From Prosthecobacter sp. (lineage in GTDB: Bacteria; Verrucomicrobiota; Verrucomicrobiia; Verrucomicrobiales; Verrucomicrobiaceae): a stretch of DNA of 61,406 nucleotides. Positions 33,719-44,879 of the stretch are shown here, one piece after another. The stretch lies in the NCBI RefSeq assembly GCF_034366625.1, contig NZ_JAXMIH010000009.1:1-61406 (forward strand). Direction: 5' to 3'. A program made the position numbers and the translations under genes. The notes beneath the pieces are model-generated. The model worked only from the letters and a program-made list of their open reading frames with translations, was not told the DNA's origin and searched no databases. How positions within the stretch are numbered: the stretch's first letter is position 1; every line of letters begins with the position of its first letter.

Positions 33719-35110
33719 ATGTCCGATCCTGCCGTCTCCGCTTTCTCCCGCCGCCGTTTTCTCAATGCCAGCGGCGGAGCTCTCCTTGCTCCTGCCATCC
33801 TCACTGCTGCCACCACGCTGCGTGCGCAGCAGAAGGTGGACTCGAATGAAACGCTGCGCATTGGCCTCATTGGCTGTGGCGGACGCGGCACCGGCGCTGC
33901 CGCACAGGCGCTGACGGCGGACTACAACACGAAGCTCGTCGCCGTGGCGGATGCGTTCGACACGCAGATCGAGAGCAGCATCAAAAATCTCTCCACACAG
34001 TTCCCCGACCGTGTCGATGTGAAGCCAGAGATGCGCTTCACCGGCCTGGATGCCTTCAAGAAGCTCCTCGCCACGGATGTGGATGTCGTTTTGCTCGCCA
34101 CGCCGCCCGGATTCCGCCCGCAGCATCTCACCGCCGCCGTGGAATCCGGCAAACACATCTTCTGCGAGAAGCCGATGGCCGTGGATGCCGCCGGTTATCA
34201 CGTTGCCATGGCGGCCGTGCGCAAGGCGCAGGAGAAAAAGATCAATCTGGTGGCCGGTTTCTGCTGGCGTTACAGCGCCTCGCGCATCGAGGCCTACAAG
34301 CGCGTCCATGGCGGTGACATCGGCGAGATCCGCGACATTTATGCCTCCTACCACACCGGTCCGGTCAAGCCGATGCCAGAGGCCAGCAGCCGCCCCGCTG
34401 GCATGGGCGATGCTGAGTGGCAGATCCGCAACTGGTATAACTTCTCCTGGCTCTCCGGGGACAGCATCGTCGAGCAGGCCGTGCATAGCATCGACAAGGT
34501 TGTCTGGGCCATGCGGGACACGCCGCCCGTCTCTTGCATCGCCAGCGGTGGCCGCCAGATTCCCGCAGAAGGCGGCAACATCTTTGATCACTTCAATGTC
34601 ACCTACACATGGGATGGCGGCGTGCTTTGCCACTTCGGTTCCCGCCAGCAGCGTGGCACGCACTCGGAGGTCATTGACGTGGTCAGCGGCACCAAGGGCA
34701 GGCTGGTGCTCGGCAAAGGCCAGTATCCCTACATCGAGGGGGAAAAACGTTGGCGGCATCGCGAAGACGAGCGCCAGATGCACCAGGCCGAGCATGACGC
34801 GCTGTTTGCCGCCATCCGCAAAGGCGAGGTCATCAACAATGGAGATCGCATGATGCTCTCCAGTCTCGTCGCAGTCATGGGCCGCGAAGCCGCCTACACG
34901 GGTCAAAAAATCGCCTGGAAGGACGATTCCCCGCCACCTGCTCCCGCCCCCGAAGGCAAGGACAAGGAAGCGAAGAAAGACAAGGCTCCCGAACGTGTGG
35001 CTCTTGCCATGATGTCTTCCAAGCAGGATCTCGCCCCCGACAATCTCCAGTTCGGCGACAAGTTCGATCCCGGTCCGATACCGCTTCCCGGTGTGACCAA
35101 GTTTGCGTGA
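33719..35110 (+). CDS. Tat-exported Gfo/Idh/MocA-family oxidoreductase
   Basis: 463 residues. A twin-arginine signal (SRRRFLNASGG, residues 10-20, with a hydrophobic h-region to about 36) precedes a Rossmann fold (GLIGCGGRGTG, 49-59) and the family's EKP (150-152). 'AGFCWRY' and 'EQAVHSIDKVVWAM' match the catalytic-domain half. Exported members use tightly bound NAD(P) and act on sugars or glycosides; many copies exist in Verrucomicrobia and Planctomycetes. The specific substrate is unknown. The C-terminal tail (residues 400-425) is Lys/Glu/Pro-rich. Confidence 0.85.
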   Translation: MSDPAVSAFSRRRFLNASGGALLAPAILTAATTLRAQQKVDSNETLRIGLIGCGGRGTGAAAQALTADYNTKLVAVADAFDTQIESSIKNLSTQFPDRVDVKPEMRFTGLDAFKKLLATDVDVVLLATPPGFRPQHLTAAVESGKHIFCEKPMAVDAAGYHVAMAAVRKAQEKKINLVAGFCWRYSASRIEAYKRVHGGDIGEIRDIYASYHTGPVKPMPEASSRPAGMGDAEWQIRNWYNFSWLSGDSIVEQAVHSIDKVVWAMRDTPPVSCIASGGRQIPAEGGNIFDHFNVTYTWDGGVLCHFGSRQQRGTHSEVIDVVSGTKGRLVLGKGQYPYIEGEKRWRHREDERQMHQAEHDALFAAIRKGEVINNGDRMMLSSLVAVMGREAAYTGQKIAWKDDSPPPAPAPEGKDKEAKKDKAPERVALAMMSSKQDLAPDNLQFGDKFDPGPIPLPGVTKFA

Positions 35111-35290
35111 ACTGAGCCCGCTCGTGGTTAGCGTCTGGAGTGCCGTTCGTCTGGATGCTATTCGATTTGAATTCAAAATCACGTGCGCAAGCCATGCGCC
35201 CGGTGCGTGCCGTCCCGGAGGCCAGGACGCGCTTCGTCGTCACGGCATTCACGCCACGCCCGTCCGGGCTGACTAGAAAGCCGAGTCTTC
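35111..35290. other. Intergenic before the sensor kinase
   Basis: 180 bases with no coding frame I trust and no repeat. It must hold the promoter of the sensor kinase gene, but I see no strong consensus boxes. Confidence 0.4.
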
Positions 35291-38200
35291 ATGAAATTGC
35301 TGATACAACACAAAATTCAGGCGGGTTTCGCCGTTGCCCTGGCTTTTCTGCTCCTCACTGGCGGGACCGCGTGGTGGAGCGAGCAACGGAATGTGGAAAC
35401 TTTTAGCTCGTTTGATCACACCCATCGGGTCAATGACACGCTCGACGAGATGCTCGTGGAACTGCTCAACGTGGAAACGGGGAACCGCGGGTTTGCCATC
35501 TCTGGCGACGAAGTATTTTTGCAGCCGTATCAGGCCGGAATCGCGGCGGTGCCGAAATCGTTCGAGACGGCGAAAGGATTGACGCAGAACAATCCCAACC
35601 AGCAACGACGGCTGGCGGTTCTTGAGCCGTTGATTCAAGGGGAAATCACCCATGCCAGCGAGGTGATCCAACTGCGCCGCAGCGGTGACACGGCCGGGGC
35701 GCTTCAGCTCATCAGCGCGGGACAGGGGCAGCAAACGATGGGTGAAATTCGCCAGTTGATTGTCGAAATGAAGGCCGAGGAGGATCAACTCCTCCCAGAT
35801 CTCAGGGCCGAGGCGCAGGCACTGTCTCGCACGACCATGATCATTGTGGCCTTCGGCGGCCTCCTCTCGCTCGGCATGATCGGCCTCGCCAGCTTCATCG
35901 TACGGCGTGACTTGGAAAAGCGGCAGCAGGCGGAAGCGGAGCGCGACCGCTTCTTCACCCTCCCGCTGGACATGCTCTGCATTGCCAGTGCCGACGGCTA
36001 TTTCAAACACGTTAACCCCGCGTTCACCCACACGCTGGGTTGGAGCGCCAGGGAGTTTCTAAAGCGACCATTCCTGGACTTTGTGCATCCCGACGACCGG
36101 CCAGCCACGCTTCGCGAGGTCGAGCGCCAGGTCGTGGCCGGTGAAAAAGTGCTTCACTTTGAAAACCGTTATCAGCACAAAGACGGCTCCTGGCGCGTGC
36201 TGTCGTGGAAGTCCGTGCCGCAGCCGGGCGGGCTCATGTTTGCCACCGCACGCGATGTGACGGAGCTGAAAGCCGCCGCTGAAGTCCTGCGCGTCCGCGA
36301 GGAAAAACTGGCGGTCACGCTGAACTCCATTGGCGATGCCGTGCTCGCCACCGACGAGCAGCGGCGTATCACGCGGTTGAATCCCGTTGCGGAAAAACTC
36401 ACGGGCTGGACGCAGGCTGCGGCGCTGGGCCGCCCGGTGGACGAAGTCTTCCACATCATAAACGAGGAGACCCGCGCGCCGGCCATCATCCCCGTGGATG
36501 ATGTGCTGGCCACCGGTGAAATCCACGGCCTGGCCAACCACACCGTCATCATCGCCCGCGACGGCACAGAGCGGCCCATTACCGACAGCGCCGCACCCAT
36601 TCGTGATCTTGAGGGCCGCATCATCGGCGTGGTGCTGGTCTTCCGGGATGTGACGGGGGAACACGCCGTCGAGCGGGCTTTGCGCGACAGCGACGCTCTG
36701 AACCGTGCCGTTCTCAATTCCATGATGGCGAACATCGCCGTCGTGGACCAGCACGGCACGATCATCACCATCAACGATGGTTGGGAACGTTTTGTGAGGG
36801 AGAATGGTGCTGATGCCACGATGTCCGCTGTGGGTGTGGGTGCCAACTATCTGGAGGTTTGCAAGCGGGCCGCACAGGACTTGGGCGGGGAGGCGCAGCA
36901 GATTTTGGACGGGCTGCGTGGTGTGCTGGCGCATTCCAAGGTGACCTTCAAACATGAGTATGCCTGCCACTCGCCCACCGAACACCGCTGGTTCACCATG
37001 CATGTCTCCCCCCTGTCCCGGCAAGAAGGCGGGGCGGTCATTGCCCATATCAATGTCACGGAGCGCAAGCGGGCCGAGAAGGTGCTGGCGGATTTCAAGG
37101 CTGCGCTCGACGAGCACGCCATCGTCGCTGTCACGGATGCGAAGGGCGTCATCACCTACGTGAACGACAAGTTTTGCTCGATTTCGAAGTATGCGCGCGC
37201 GGAGCTGCTCGGCCAGGATCATGGCATCATCAATTCCGGGTATCACTCGAAAAGCATGATCCGCGAACTGTGGAAGACGATCACCAGCGGGTGCGTGTGG
37301 AAAGGCGAGATCAGAAACCGCGCGAAGGATGGCTCGTTCTACTGGGTGGACACCACCATCGTGCCCTTCCTCGGCGCCGACGGGAAGCCCGCGCAATACA
37401 TCGCCATCCGCGCGGACATCACCGACCGCAGGCTGATGGAGGAGGCGTTGCGTGAGAATGGCCGTCTTCTCTCCGAATCTCAGCGCATCGCGCATATTGG
37501 CGGCTGGTCCTGGGATATGAAAGGTATCATCCACTGGACGGATGAGACCTATCGTATCTATGGCGTTCCACCGGAGACATTCACTCCAACCATCGACTCG
37601 TGGATCAATCTGGTTCATCCTGATGACCGGTCGGAGATGCAGCGATGGCTGGCGGCATGTAAGGCGGGAGAAAAACCCGCTGATTTGGAGTTTCGGGCGG
37701 TCAGGCCCGACGGCTCGGTTCGCTGGCTCAAGGGTTGCGGTGAATTGATTTGTAACATCACGGGCAGCTCCCCCTGCATGACGGGCATCGTACAGGACAT
37801 CACAGAACGGAAAAGGGCGGAAGAAGAGATCCGTCAGTTTAACACGGAACTCGAACAACTCGTCGTCCAGCGCACCGGCGCTCTCAAAGAGAAGGAGGCG
37901 CAACTCCGCGAGGCCCAGCGCATCGGCCAGATGGGAAGCTGGCATCTGGACCTGGTCGCGAACCGTCTGACGTGGTCGGACGAAATCTTCCGAATCTTTG
38001 GGCAGGATCCTCAGCAATTCTGGGCGTCCTACGAGGCGTTCCTGCAAACAATTCACCCCGAGGACCGCGACATGGTCAACCGCGCGTACACCGAGTCGGT
38101 GCGCAATCACACACCGTATGAAATTGAGCACCGGCTGCTTCTGTCCGATGGCCGCCTCAAGTTCGTGCAGGAACGTTGCGAGACTGTTTATGACGCCGCA

Positions 38201-39907
38201 GGCCGGCCGTTGCATTCGCTTGGCACCGTCCAGGACATCACCGAGCGCAAGCTGGCCGAGGAGCGGGACGCCGCGCACCTGCGGAAGTTGCAGCGGCTTT
38301 CCGAGTTGAGCATGCAGTTGTCGGGTGATCCTGGGGCGGTGTTTGAGGAGGTTGTGGGCATGGTGGCCACACTGTTTCAAGTTCCCGTGGTTTGCCTCTC
38401 GGAGATCGTCGGCCAGGAGCTGCGGTTCAAGGCGGTGTGTGCCAACGGGCAGATTTTCCGGGATGCGGGTGGATGTCCCTTGGCCATCACCCCTTGTGCG
38501 ACGGTGGAGGTGACCAAGGATTTGCGCACCTACGAGCGCGTCCAGGAGCACTTCCCGCAGGCAGCGTTTCTCCGCGACCACAACGCGGTTGCCTACTGCG
38601 GCGTGCCTTCACTGAACGCCCAAGGCAATGTGGTCGCCATCACCTGCCTGCTGGACTCCAAGCTGCACGAGTTTACCGAGGAAGATCAGGAAATCCTGCG
38701 CATCATTGCTCAGCGGGTGGCGATGGAACTGGAGCGTGGTCAAAATCTCGCCGAGCGCAAGAAGATGGAACACCTGGCCCTGCGTTCGCAACGGATGGAG
38801 GCCGTCGGCACCCTGTCGGGTGGCGTGGCACACGATTTGAACAACGCGCTCGCCCCCATCATGATGGGAGTGGAATTGCTAAGGATGCGCTATCCCGCCG
38901 AATCGCAAATCGTGGACATGTTTGAAACCAGCGCCAAGCGGGGCGCGGACATGGTGCGCCAGTTGTTGACCTTTGCCAAAGGCGCGGAGGGCGAGCGCGT
39001 CGTCCTGCAAGTCGAGCGTTTGATCAAGGAGTTGGAGAACTTGATGATGAGCAGCTTCCCCAAAAACATCCAGTTGGTGATCAAATGCGAGCCGGAACTT
39101 CCAACGGTGCTGGGCGATGCCACGCAGTTGCACCAGATCCTCCTGAACCTGTGCGTCAACGCCCGCGACGCCATGCCGCGAGGAGGCACGCTTACCCTGG
39201 AGGCGCGGCGCGCAGAGGTGGACGCCGCCTTTGCCAGCTCGGTGCCCGACGCAAAGCCGGGCCAATACCTGGCACTGCGGGTGCAGGACACTGGTGCCGG
39301 CATCCCGCAGGAAATCATCGACCGGATTTTTGACCCGTTCTTCACGACCAAAGAGCCGGACAAAGGCACAGGGCTGGGCCTTTCCACCGTCATGGGCCTT
39401 GTGAAAAGCCACGGCGGCTTCCTGCAAGTTTCTTCGCAGCCTGAAATAGGTTCGACGTTCACCGCCTATCTGCCCGCCAACACAGCAGGCATTGACGCGG
39501 AACTTGAAACCAAAGTGCCGACGGAATTCCACGGGCGGGAGGAAACCATCCTCCTCGTGGATGACGAGGCGGGCGTGCGCGAGATGGCACGCGCAGTCTT
39601 GCAACGGCTGAACTTTAAGCCGCTGATCGCCACCGACGGCGTGGATGGCTTGTTGCTGGCGGTGCAGCACAGCACCGAACTGCGTGCCATCGTCACGGAC
39701 TTCCACATGCCTCACATGGACGGCCTGGCATTTGTCCGCACGCTCCGGCGGATGCTGCCGGACATCCCGGTCGTAGTCGCCAGCGGACGACTGGACGACG
39801 CGGTGGCTGAAGAGTTCAAGAGTCTGGGCGTGACGAGCCGGCTGGACAAACCGTTCACCGAAGGTCAACTGGCAGAGGCGTTGAAGAATCTTCTCGCGCC
39901 GAAATGA
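35291..39907 (+). CDS. Hybrid sensor histidine kinase, CHASE3-PAS(x6)-GAF-HisKA-HATPase-REC
   Basis: 1538 residues. Transmembrane helices at about 8-28 and 182-204 flank a CHASE3-type periplasmic sensor ([17 protein letters not shown], 58-74). Six PAS/PAC modules follow, about 216-330, 332-460, 468-595, 600-715, 720-840 and 865-990, several ending in DxTERK-type PAC tails; then a GAF domain (about 1000-1150). The kinase core has His1181 (GGVAHDLNN), Asn1290, DTGAGIP (1333-1339) and GTGLGLS (1359-1365). A receiver follows with Asp1424/1425, phospho-acceptor Asp1470 and Lys1520. There is no DNA-binding output and no adjacent response regulator, so phosphate must pass to a partner elsewhere. Signals are unknown; several PAS domains could bind heme, flavin or small ligands. 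Confidence 0.9.
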   Translation: MKLLIQHKIQAGFAVALAFLLLTGGTAWWSEQRNVETFSSFDHTHRVNDTLDEMLVELLNVETGNRGFAISGDEVFLQPYQAGIAAVPKSFETAKGLTQNNPNQQRRLAVLEPLIQGEITHASEVIQLRRSGDTAGALQLISAGQGQQTMGEIRQLIVEMKAEEDQLLPDLRAEAQALSRTTMIIVAFGGLLSLGMIGLASFIVRRDLEKRQQAEAERDRFFTLPLDMLCIASADGYFKHVNPAFTHTLGWSAREFLKRPFLDFVHPDDRPATLREVERQVVAGEKVLHFENRYQHKDGSWRVLSWKSVPQPGGLMFATARDVTELKAAAEVLRVREEKLAVTLNSIGDAVLATDEQRRITRLNPVAEKLTGWTQAAALGRPVDEVFHIINEETRAPAIIPVDDVLATGEIHGLANHTVIIARDGTERPITDSAAPIRDLEGRIIGVVLVFRDVTGEHAVERALRDSDALNRAVLNSMMANIAVVDQHGTIITINDGWERFVRENGADATMSAVGVGANYLEVCKRAAQDLGGEAQQILDGLRGVLAHSKVTFKHEYACHSPTEHRWFTMHVSPLSRQEGGAVIAHINVTERKRAEKVLADFKAALDEHAIVAVTDAKGVITYVNDKFCSISKYARAELLGQDHGIINSGYHSKSMIRELWKTITSGCVWKGEIRNRAKDGSFYWVDTTIVPFLGADGKPAQYIAIRADITDRRLMEEALRENGRLLSESQRIAHIGGWSWDMKGIIHWTDETYRIYGVPPETFTPTIDSWINLVHPDDRSEMQRWLAACKAGEKPADLEFRAVRPDGSVRWLKGCGELICNITGSSPCMTGIVQDITERKRAEEEIRQFNTELEQLVVQRTGALKEKEAQLREAQRIGQMGSWHLDLVANRLTWSDEIFRIFGQDPQQFWASYEAFLQTIHPEDRDMVNRAYTESVRNHTPYEIEHRLLLSDGRLKFVQERCETVYDAAGRPLHSLGTVQDITERKLAEERDAAHLRKLQRLSELSMQLSGDPGAVFEEVVGMVATLFQVPVVCLSEIVGQELRFKAVCANGQIFRDAGGCPLAITPCATVEVTKDLRTYERVQEHFPQAAFLRDHNAVAYCGVPSLNAQGNVVAITCLLDSKLHEFTEEDQEILRIIAQRVAMELERGQNLAERKKMEHLALRSQRMEAVGTLSGGVAHDLNNALAPIMMGVELLRMRYPAESQIVDMFETSAKRGADMVRQLLTFAKGAEGERVVLQVERLIKELENLMMSSFPKNIQLVIKCEPELPTVLGDATQLHQILLNLCVNARDAMPRGGTLTLEARRAEVDAAFASSVPDAKPGQYLALRVQDTGAGIPQEIIDRIFDPFFTTKEPDKGTGLGLSTVMGLVKSHGGFLQVSSQPEIGSTFTAYLPANTAGIDAELETKVPTEFHGREETILLVDDEAGVREMARAVLQRLNFKPLIATDGVDGLLLAVQHSTELRAIVTDFHMPHMDGLAFVRTLRRMLPDIPVVVASGRLDDAVAEEFKSLGVTSRLDKPFTEGQLAEALKNLLAPK

Positions 39908-39956
39908 CCGCCAGATTTGGAAGAACAGATACCTGGGTTCCTAGGCCGCGACATGA

Positions 39957-40211
39957 CTAACGCCGCCACCGCAACTCCTCACGTAGCTGATCGACTTCAT
40001 CGAGCAGGCTGGTGAGCAATTTCAAACCTGCGAGGTTCATCTCGCACGTTTCGCGCAGGTGCTCGATGCGGCGCAGGGCACGCACGGTTTCATCGTCGAA
40101 CTCAGGGCGAATGAGGCCGTGCTCCTGATACTGCACGATGGTCTGCGAGGAGACGCCGGTGATTTTGGCAAGGATCTCCAGCGTGTAGGCTTGTGGTGTG
40201 GCGTCGTTCAT
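39957..40211 (-). CDS. cbpM: CbpM-like chaperone modulator (MerR-type helix-turn-helix)
   Basis: 84 residues with a short MerR-like N-terminal DNA/protein-binding fold (YTLEILAKITGVSSQTIVQY, then GLIRPEFDDETVRALRRIEHL). CbpM proteins bind the J domain of CbpA and block its co-chaperone and DNA-binding activity. The gene starts one base after the stop of the CbpA-like gene, the same order as cbpA-cbpM in enterobacteria. The start at 40211 is chosen; the longer in-frame extension runs antisense through nothing but the neighbouring gene. Confidence 0.8.
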   Translation of the reverse strand: MNDATPQAYTLEILAKITGVSSQTIVQYQEHGLIRPEFDDETVRALRRIEHLRETCEMNLAGLKLLTSLLDEVDQLREELRWRR

Positions 40212-40212
40212 G

Positions 40213-41151
40213 TCAGGCGCGTGGTTTGAAGGTGGAGGCGTTGCGGAGTTGCTCCCACAGCTTGCGTTCGTCGTCGCTGACCTGTGTGGGCAGCACGACA
40301 TTGATGGTGACGAAGAAATCGCCGCGCTCGCCGGTCTTGCCCTTCGGCAGGCCTTTGCCGCGTACGCGCAATTGCTGGCGGTCTTCGGTGCCAGCCGGGA
40401 TGCGCAGCTTGATGGAGCCGTCGAGCGTGGGCACGATGACTTCCGCTCCAAGCACCGCCTCCCATGGGGCCACATCGAGTTCGTGGTGCAGGTCGGCCTC
40501 GCGCGTGGTGAAGTCGGGATGCGAGGCATGACGCACCCGCAGGTAGAGATCGCCCGCTTCTCCACCGTTGTGGCCCGGTTCGCCCTGGCCGGGCACGCGG
40601 ATGCGGCGGCCATCGGTGGCTCCGGGCGGGATGCGCACCTCGAAGGTGTGCGTTTGCACCGCGCCGGTCTGTCGATTCACCGTTTGCAGCGAGATCGGAC
40701 GCTGTGTGCCATGCATCGCTTCTTCCAACGTGACGAGGATGTCGCCCTCGATGTCATGACCGCGTCGGGCGCGGCCTTTGCCCGCACCGGTGGGGATGCC
40801 TTCATCAAAGCCCTGCGGAAAGCCGTAGCGGCTGCCACCGCTGAAGTACTGCTCGAAGAAATCGCTGAACCCGGTGCCGCCGAAGTGAACGTCCTGCTCG
40901 TGGGCGGCGGCAGCCTGAGGTTCCTGCCAGTTCGCGCCGAGCGTGTCATACTTTTTGCGCTTCTCCGGATCGCCGAGCACTTCGTTGGCCTCATTGATCT
41001 CCTTGAACTTCTCCTCGGCGGATTTTTTGTCCTTCGCGGTGTCAGGATGATACTGGCGGGCCAGCTTGCGAAAGGCCTTCTTGATGTCGTCAGCGCTAGC
41101 ATCGCGCGCGACACCGAGCGTGGCATAGTAATCTTTGAACTGGGCGGGCAT
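40213..41151 (-). CDS. cbpA: CbpA/DnaJ-like co-chaperone without zinc finger
   Basis: 312 residues. J domain 5-70 with HPD at 35-37 ([10 protein letters not shown]), a Gly/Phe-rich linker with [14 protein letters not shown], then two beta-barrel C-terminal domains ('[14 protein letters not shown]', '[17 protein letters not shown]', '[20 protein letters not shown]'). The Cys-rich zinc finger of DnaJ is absent, as in CbpA. It stimulates Hsp70 (DnaK) and in E. coli binds curved DNA in stationary phase. It is paired with cbpM. The divergent 184 bp to the Mla operon contain no repeat I can see. Confidence 0.85.
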   Translation of the reverse strand: MPAQFKDYYATLGVARDASADDIKKAFRKLARQYHPDTAKDKKSAEEKFKEINEANEVLGDPEKRKKYDTLGANWQEPQAAAAHEQDVHFGGTGFSDFFEQYFSGGSRYGFPQGFDEGIPTGAGKGRARRGHDIEGDILVTLEEAMHGTQRPISLQTVNRQTGAVQTHTFEVRIPPGATDGRRIRVPGQGEPGHNGGEAGDLYLRVRHASHPDFTTREADLHHELDVAPWEAVLGAEVIVPTLDGSIKLRIPAGTEDRQQLRVRGKGLPKGKTGERGDFFVTINVVLPTQVSDDERKLWEQLRNASTFKPRA

Positions 41152-41335
41152 GGTTGGTGGGAAGAATGATGAGGACAGCCGCGCTGTCATCGCGAATCGC
41201 GTTTGGTGCGGCGGACTGCGCAAAATCGGCGCTGTCGCGCATAGCACAAGACCATGGACGTGCAGGCTGAACAGCCGTATTCCTTCAGCGTTCGAACGCT
41301 GGAGAGCCCTTTGAAGCCTGTGCCCCTCAAAATCC

Positions 41336-42460
41336 ATGACCTCCGCCGAAGTCCAACCGCCGCGCGCCATTTGGCGTCAGGACGGCGTTGTGCAAATTCT
41401 TGAGCTGGCCGGGGACTGGCGTCGTGGCGGGGCTGAGGTGGTCGTCACGGGCACAGCACCGGATCGAGCTGTTGCTCGTTACCAGACAGAAGCGCTGGGC
41501 ACTTTTGATTCCACCTTGCCAGCCTTCCTGCTCGCACACCTGCGCAGCCAGGTGAAGGACAACGGTATGGCGCCGCCGCTCGATGGGCTGCCAGTCAACC
41601 TGCGGGGCCTGTTGGAACTGGCGCTTGCGGTGCCCGAGGAAATTGTGGAACAAAACGCTGCTGGTAAATCCCCGGCCATGGTCAGGCTTGGCAGGTTTTC
41701 ACTGAGGGCCTGGGCGAGCACGGTGGATGTCATTGAATTCGTGGGGAAATGCTCCCTTTCCCTTGGCAGGTTCATCACCGGACGTGCCCGCTTCCGCTCG
41801 AAAGATCTGTGGGTCTGCGTGCAGGAGTGCGGTGTTGAAGCGCTGCCGATTGTCACGCTCATCAGCTTTCTCATCGGCATGATTCTAGCTTTTGTCGGCA
41901 ATGCGCAGCTCACCAATTTCGGTGCGAACCTCCTCGTTGCTGATCTGGTCGCCATAGCGATGGTGCGTGAGATGGGCGTGGTGATGACCGCCATCATCAT
42001 GAGCGGTCGCACGGGTGCCGCTTTCGCTGCGCACATCGGCAGCATGAAGTCCAATGAGGAGATCGACGCGCTGCGTACATCCGGTTTTGATCCCTTTGAC
42101 TTCCTGGTGCTGCCACGGCTGCTGGCGCTGGTGCTGATGATGCCTTTGCTCACAGTCTATTCGAACGCCGTCGGCATTCTTGGCGGCATGATGGTGGGCT
42201 CGTTTGTCGGCATTCCGGCGGTGTTGTTTTGGAATGAAACACTTCTGTCGATCAATCTCACGAACTCCTCGCTTGGCGTCATCAAGAGCGTCTTCTTCGG
42301 CGCCACTATTGCGATCAGTGGCTGCATGCAGGGGATGCGTGCAGGCAAATCTTCCGCCGCAGTGGGCGAGGCCACCACGCATGCCATTGTGGCGGCCATC
42401 ACATGGATCGTCGTGCTCGACTCCGCCTTCGCCGCCATCTTCACCCTGCTCAACATCTGA
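41336..42460 (+). CDS. mlaE: MlaE-type lipid ABC permease with N-terminal STAS domain
   Basis: 374 residues. The first 100 are STAS-like ([13 protein letters not shown]), a domain that in other Mla systems is a separate protein (MlaB). The rest is a MlaE/permease domain with five or six helices and the conserved '[20 protein letters not shown]' segment. Known role: part of the inner-membrane complex moving phospholipids between the inner membrane and MCE proteins. It is the first gene of a four-gene operon with 2-bp or overlapping joints. Confidence 0.9.
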   Translation: MTSAEVQPPRAIWRQDGVVQILELAGDWRRGGAEVVVTGTAPDRAVARYQTEALGTFDSTLPAFLLAHLRSQVKDNGMAPPLDGLPVNLRGLLELALAVPEEIVEQNAAGKSPAMVRLGRFSLRAWASTVDVIEFVGKCSLSLGRFITGRARFRSKDLWVCVQECGVEALPIVTLISFLIGMILAFVGNAQLTNFGANLLVADLVAIAMVREMGVVMTAIIMSGRTGAAFAAHIGSMKSNEEIDALRTSGFDPFDFLVLPRLLALVLMMPLLTVYSNAVGILGGMMVGSFVGIPAVLFWNETLLSINLTNSSLGVIKSVFFGATIAISGCMQGMRAGKSSAAVGEATTHAIVAAITWIVVLDSAFAAIFTLLNI

Positions 42461-42462
42461 CC

Positions 42463-43224
42463 ATGACTGCTAAAATCAGTGTGCATGATCTCACCATGTC
42501 CTACGGACCATTGGTGGTGATGCGTGACCTGGAGTTCGAGATCCAGGACAAGGAGATCTTCGTCATAATGGGCGGCAGCGGTTGTGGCAAGAGCACCCTG
42601 CTGCGACACCTTGTCGGACTCACGGAACCTGCCAAGGGCCGCATTCTCTATGATGGCGAGGACTTCACTGCTGCGAGGGACGACGAGCGCGGCAAGTTTA
42701 TCCGTCGCTTCGGTGTCATGTATCAATGGGGCGCGTTGTGGTCATCGCTCACACTGGGGGAGAACATCTCCATGCTCATCGAGGAGGCAGGCAAGCTGCC
42801 CGCCAAGACCGTGCGCGATCTCGTGGCCTACAAGCTCGCGCTCGTCGGACTGGCCGGCTATGAGGACTACTATCCTGCGCAGATGAGCGGCGGCATGAAG
42901 AAGCGTGCCGGCATCGCAAGGGCGATGGCGCTCGATCCTGACATTCTCTTTCTCGACGAACCTGGAGGCGGGCTTGATCCGCTGAGCTCCAAACGGCTGG
43001 ACGATCTGATCCTGCGCCTGCGAGACAGCCAGGGCTGCACCATCGTCATCGTCACGCACGAGCTGGCGAGCATCTTTGGCATTGCGGACAACGCGTTGTT
43101 CCTTGATCCTGCCACGCACATGCAAGGAGCTCTAGGCAACCCCAAACACCTGCGCGATCATTCTGACAACCCTGCGGTGCGGCTCTTTTTGAATCGCGGC
43201 ACCCCCCCCAACCCGCCGACATGA
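42463..43224 (+). CDS. mlaF: MlaF-type ABC ATPase
   Basis: 253 residues. Walker A GGSGCGKST (37-45), signature MSGGMKKRAG (141-150; the family's SGGM variant), Walker B ILFLDEP with Asp165-Glu166, and a switch His (THELAS). It powers the permease encoded 2 bp upstream. The ATG at 42463 is preferred; an upstream in-frame ATG at 42403 would extend it into the permease gene. Confidence 0.92.
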   Translation: MTAKISVHDLTMSYGPLVVMRDLEFEIQDKEIFVIMGGSGCGKSTLLRHLVGLTEPAKGRILYDGEDFTAARDDERGKFIRRFGVMYQWGALWSSLTLGENISMLIEEAGKLPAKTVRDLVAYKLALVGLAGYEDYYPAQMSGGMKKRAGIARAMALDPDILFLDEPGGGLDPLSSKRLDDLILRLRDSQGCTIVIVTHELASIFGIADNALFLDPATHMQGALGNPKHLRDHSDNPAVRLFLNRGTPPNPPT

Positions 43225-44231
43225 GCAAGAACGCCAGCCCTACTCTGATCGGACTGTTCACCCTTGGCGGCTTGGTGCTTGCTGGCACGGCCCTTGTGCT
43301 GCTCGGTGCTGGCAAATTTTTCGAGAAGACCACCAACGTCATGCTCTACTTCGACAAAAGCGCCGACGGTCTGCTCGTCGGCTCTGAAGTCCGTTTCGGC
43401 GGCGTGCGCATCGGACGCGTGAGTTCCATCAATGTGCTCGTCGACCCCAAGGAGAACCGCAAGATCATCCCCATCCTTGTTGAGCTGTCCACCAAGCAGC
43501 TTGCTGCAGTGGGAGCGACGATCGGAGGCGGCATCGATTTCACCACCGATGCAGGCGTGCAAAAAGCCGTGTCCAGCGGCCTGCGAGCACGCATGAAGCA
43601 GATGAGCTTCGTGACGGGGCAGATGAACATCGAGTTCGACATCGCGCCCAACGTCCAAGGGCTGATCTTTGAACCGACCGTGAAGCCCCCCTATCCCGTG
43701 GTGCCCACCGTTGGCACGGAACTCGATGCGCTCATGTTGAGCATCAGCGATGGGTTGAAGAAGCTCAACAACATCGATCTCACCGGCTTGATCAAAGATC
43801 TGCGCGACACGCTGGCGAGTGCGAAGACTCAGGTCGATGCGCTGCGAATGAAGGAGATCAATGACAACCTCGTGGGCCTCACCGCCGACATGCGTGCGCT
43901 GACCGGAAGCCACAAACTGTCCGCCGCCATCGACAATCTTGACATTGCATTGGCAAACCTGAAAGAACTTACGGCCAAGGCCAATAAAGGCATTGATCCC
44001 ATGCTCACTGACATGGAAAAAGCCGTGAAGCAGGCCAGCGCGGCCTTCACGCAGCTTGAAACTGCCAGCGCGGATATCTCCAAAGTCGCAAACCCTCGCG
44101 CACCGGTTCTGATGCGGCTCCAACTCGTCCTCGAAGAAGCCGAGCATGCTTCACGCGCCATCAAAGAACTCGCCAACGATCTGAAACGCAACCCCAACTC
44201 GCTCCTTCTCGGCAAGGACTCCAAGCCATGA
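43221..44231 (+). CDS. mlaD: MlaD-type MCE protein
   Basis: 336 residues. One N-terminal membrane anchor (about 8-30) and an MCE domain (about 36-115, with FGGVRIGRVSSI) that forms the periplasmic lipid-binding hexamer, then a long helical, coiled-coil-like tail (170-320) more extended than in E. coli MlaD. Such tails bridge the periplasm in some MCE proteins. It overlaps mlaF by 4 bp and the next gene by 4 bp. Confidence 0.88.
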   Translation: MSKNASPTLIGLFTLGGLVLAGTALVLLGAGKFFEKTTNVMLYFDKSADGLLVGSEVRFGGVRIGRVSSINVLVDPKENRKIIPILVELSTKQLAAVGATIGGGIDFTTDAGVQKAVSSGLRARMKQMSFVTGQMNIEFDIAPNVQGLIFEPTVKPPYPVVPTVGTELDALMLSISDGLKKLNNIDLTGLIKDLRDTLASAKTQVDALRMKEINDNLVGLTADMRALTGSHKLSAAIDNLDIALANLKELTAKANKGIDPMLTDMEKAVKQASAAFTQLETASADISKVANPRAPVLMRLQLVLEEAEHASRAIKELANDLKRNPNSLLLGKDSKP

Positions 44232-44797
44232 ATGCCCGTATTGTCACACTGATGCTGTTTCTTGGCGGTTGCAGCATGTTTCGGCCTGTGAAAGACAGCG
44301 CAGTCCATCACCTGCTTGAGCCGTTGGTGCCTGATCGGACGCTTGGTGCCACCACTCCCGCCATTGCAGTCAATCGAGCCGCGCTTCCCAGCTACCTTGA
44401 TTGCGAACAACTCATCACACGCCGTGACGGTGTGCTCGTGGCCAGCAAGCTCGACCTCTGGGCTGAGCCGATTGATGTCGGCATCTCACGGGTCGTGGCG
44501 GGCAATCTCAGCAGACTCACCGGTTCGATGAATATCCAGCCCGTGGAACGGTTCAGCACGCTCGACTACACCGATTTGCTGGAGTTGCGGATCACCCAGT
44601 TCGAACCCGACGCCGCAAACACCATGGTGCTGCAAGGCACCTGGAAACTGCAGCCTGTGACGGGCAAGGAGGCAACCTTCCACTTTTTCCGCATCGCAGT
44701 GCCGATGAAGTCGGACCCGTCGGTGATGAAGGATCGTGTCACGGCGATGAACCAGGCGCTTGTGCGGCTTGCACATGACATCGCTGCAGTAAAATAG
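44228..44797 (+). CDS. PqiC-like auxiliary lipoprotein of an MCE/ABC transporter
   Basis: 189 residues with a lipobox (LMLFLGGCSM, Cys15). The body ('IAVNRAALPSYLDCEQLITR', 'DLWAEPIDVGISRVVAGNL', 'LVRLAHDIAAV') matches the PqiC/ABC-type transport auxiliary lipoprotein family, outer-membrane partners of MCE systems. Its presence completes a minimal inner-to-outer membrane lipid route. It overlaps mlaD by 4 bp and ends the operon. Confidence 0.85.
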   Translation: MNARIVTLMLFLGGCSMFRPVKDSAVHHLLEPLVPDRTLGATTPAIAVNRAALPSYLDCEQLITRRDGVLVASKLDLWAEPIDVGISRVVAGNLSRLTGSMNIQPVERFSTLDYTDLLELRITQFEPDAANTMVLQGTWKLQPVTGKEATFHFFRIAVPMKSDPSVMKDRVTAMNQALVRLAHDIAAVK

Positions 44798-44879
44798 TTC
44801 GTAAGGCGCAACATCGGCCCTTCGTTGCGCAAGCGCAGGCAAGACATTCAGGGCGGAATCGCAGAGAATTTAACGTGCC

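Noticed and set aside
36059..38581. Minus-strand 840-residue frame
   Set aside because: Antisense to the sensor kinase, no domain; long only because of high GC.
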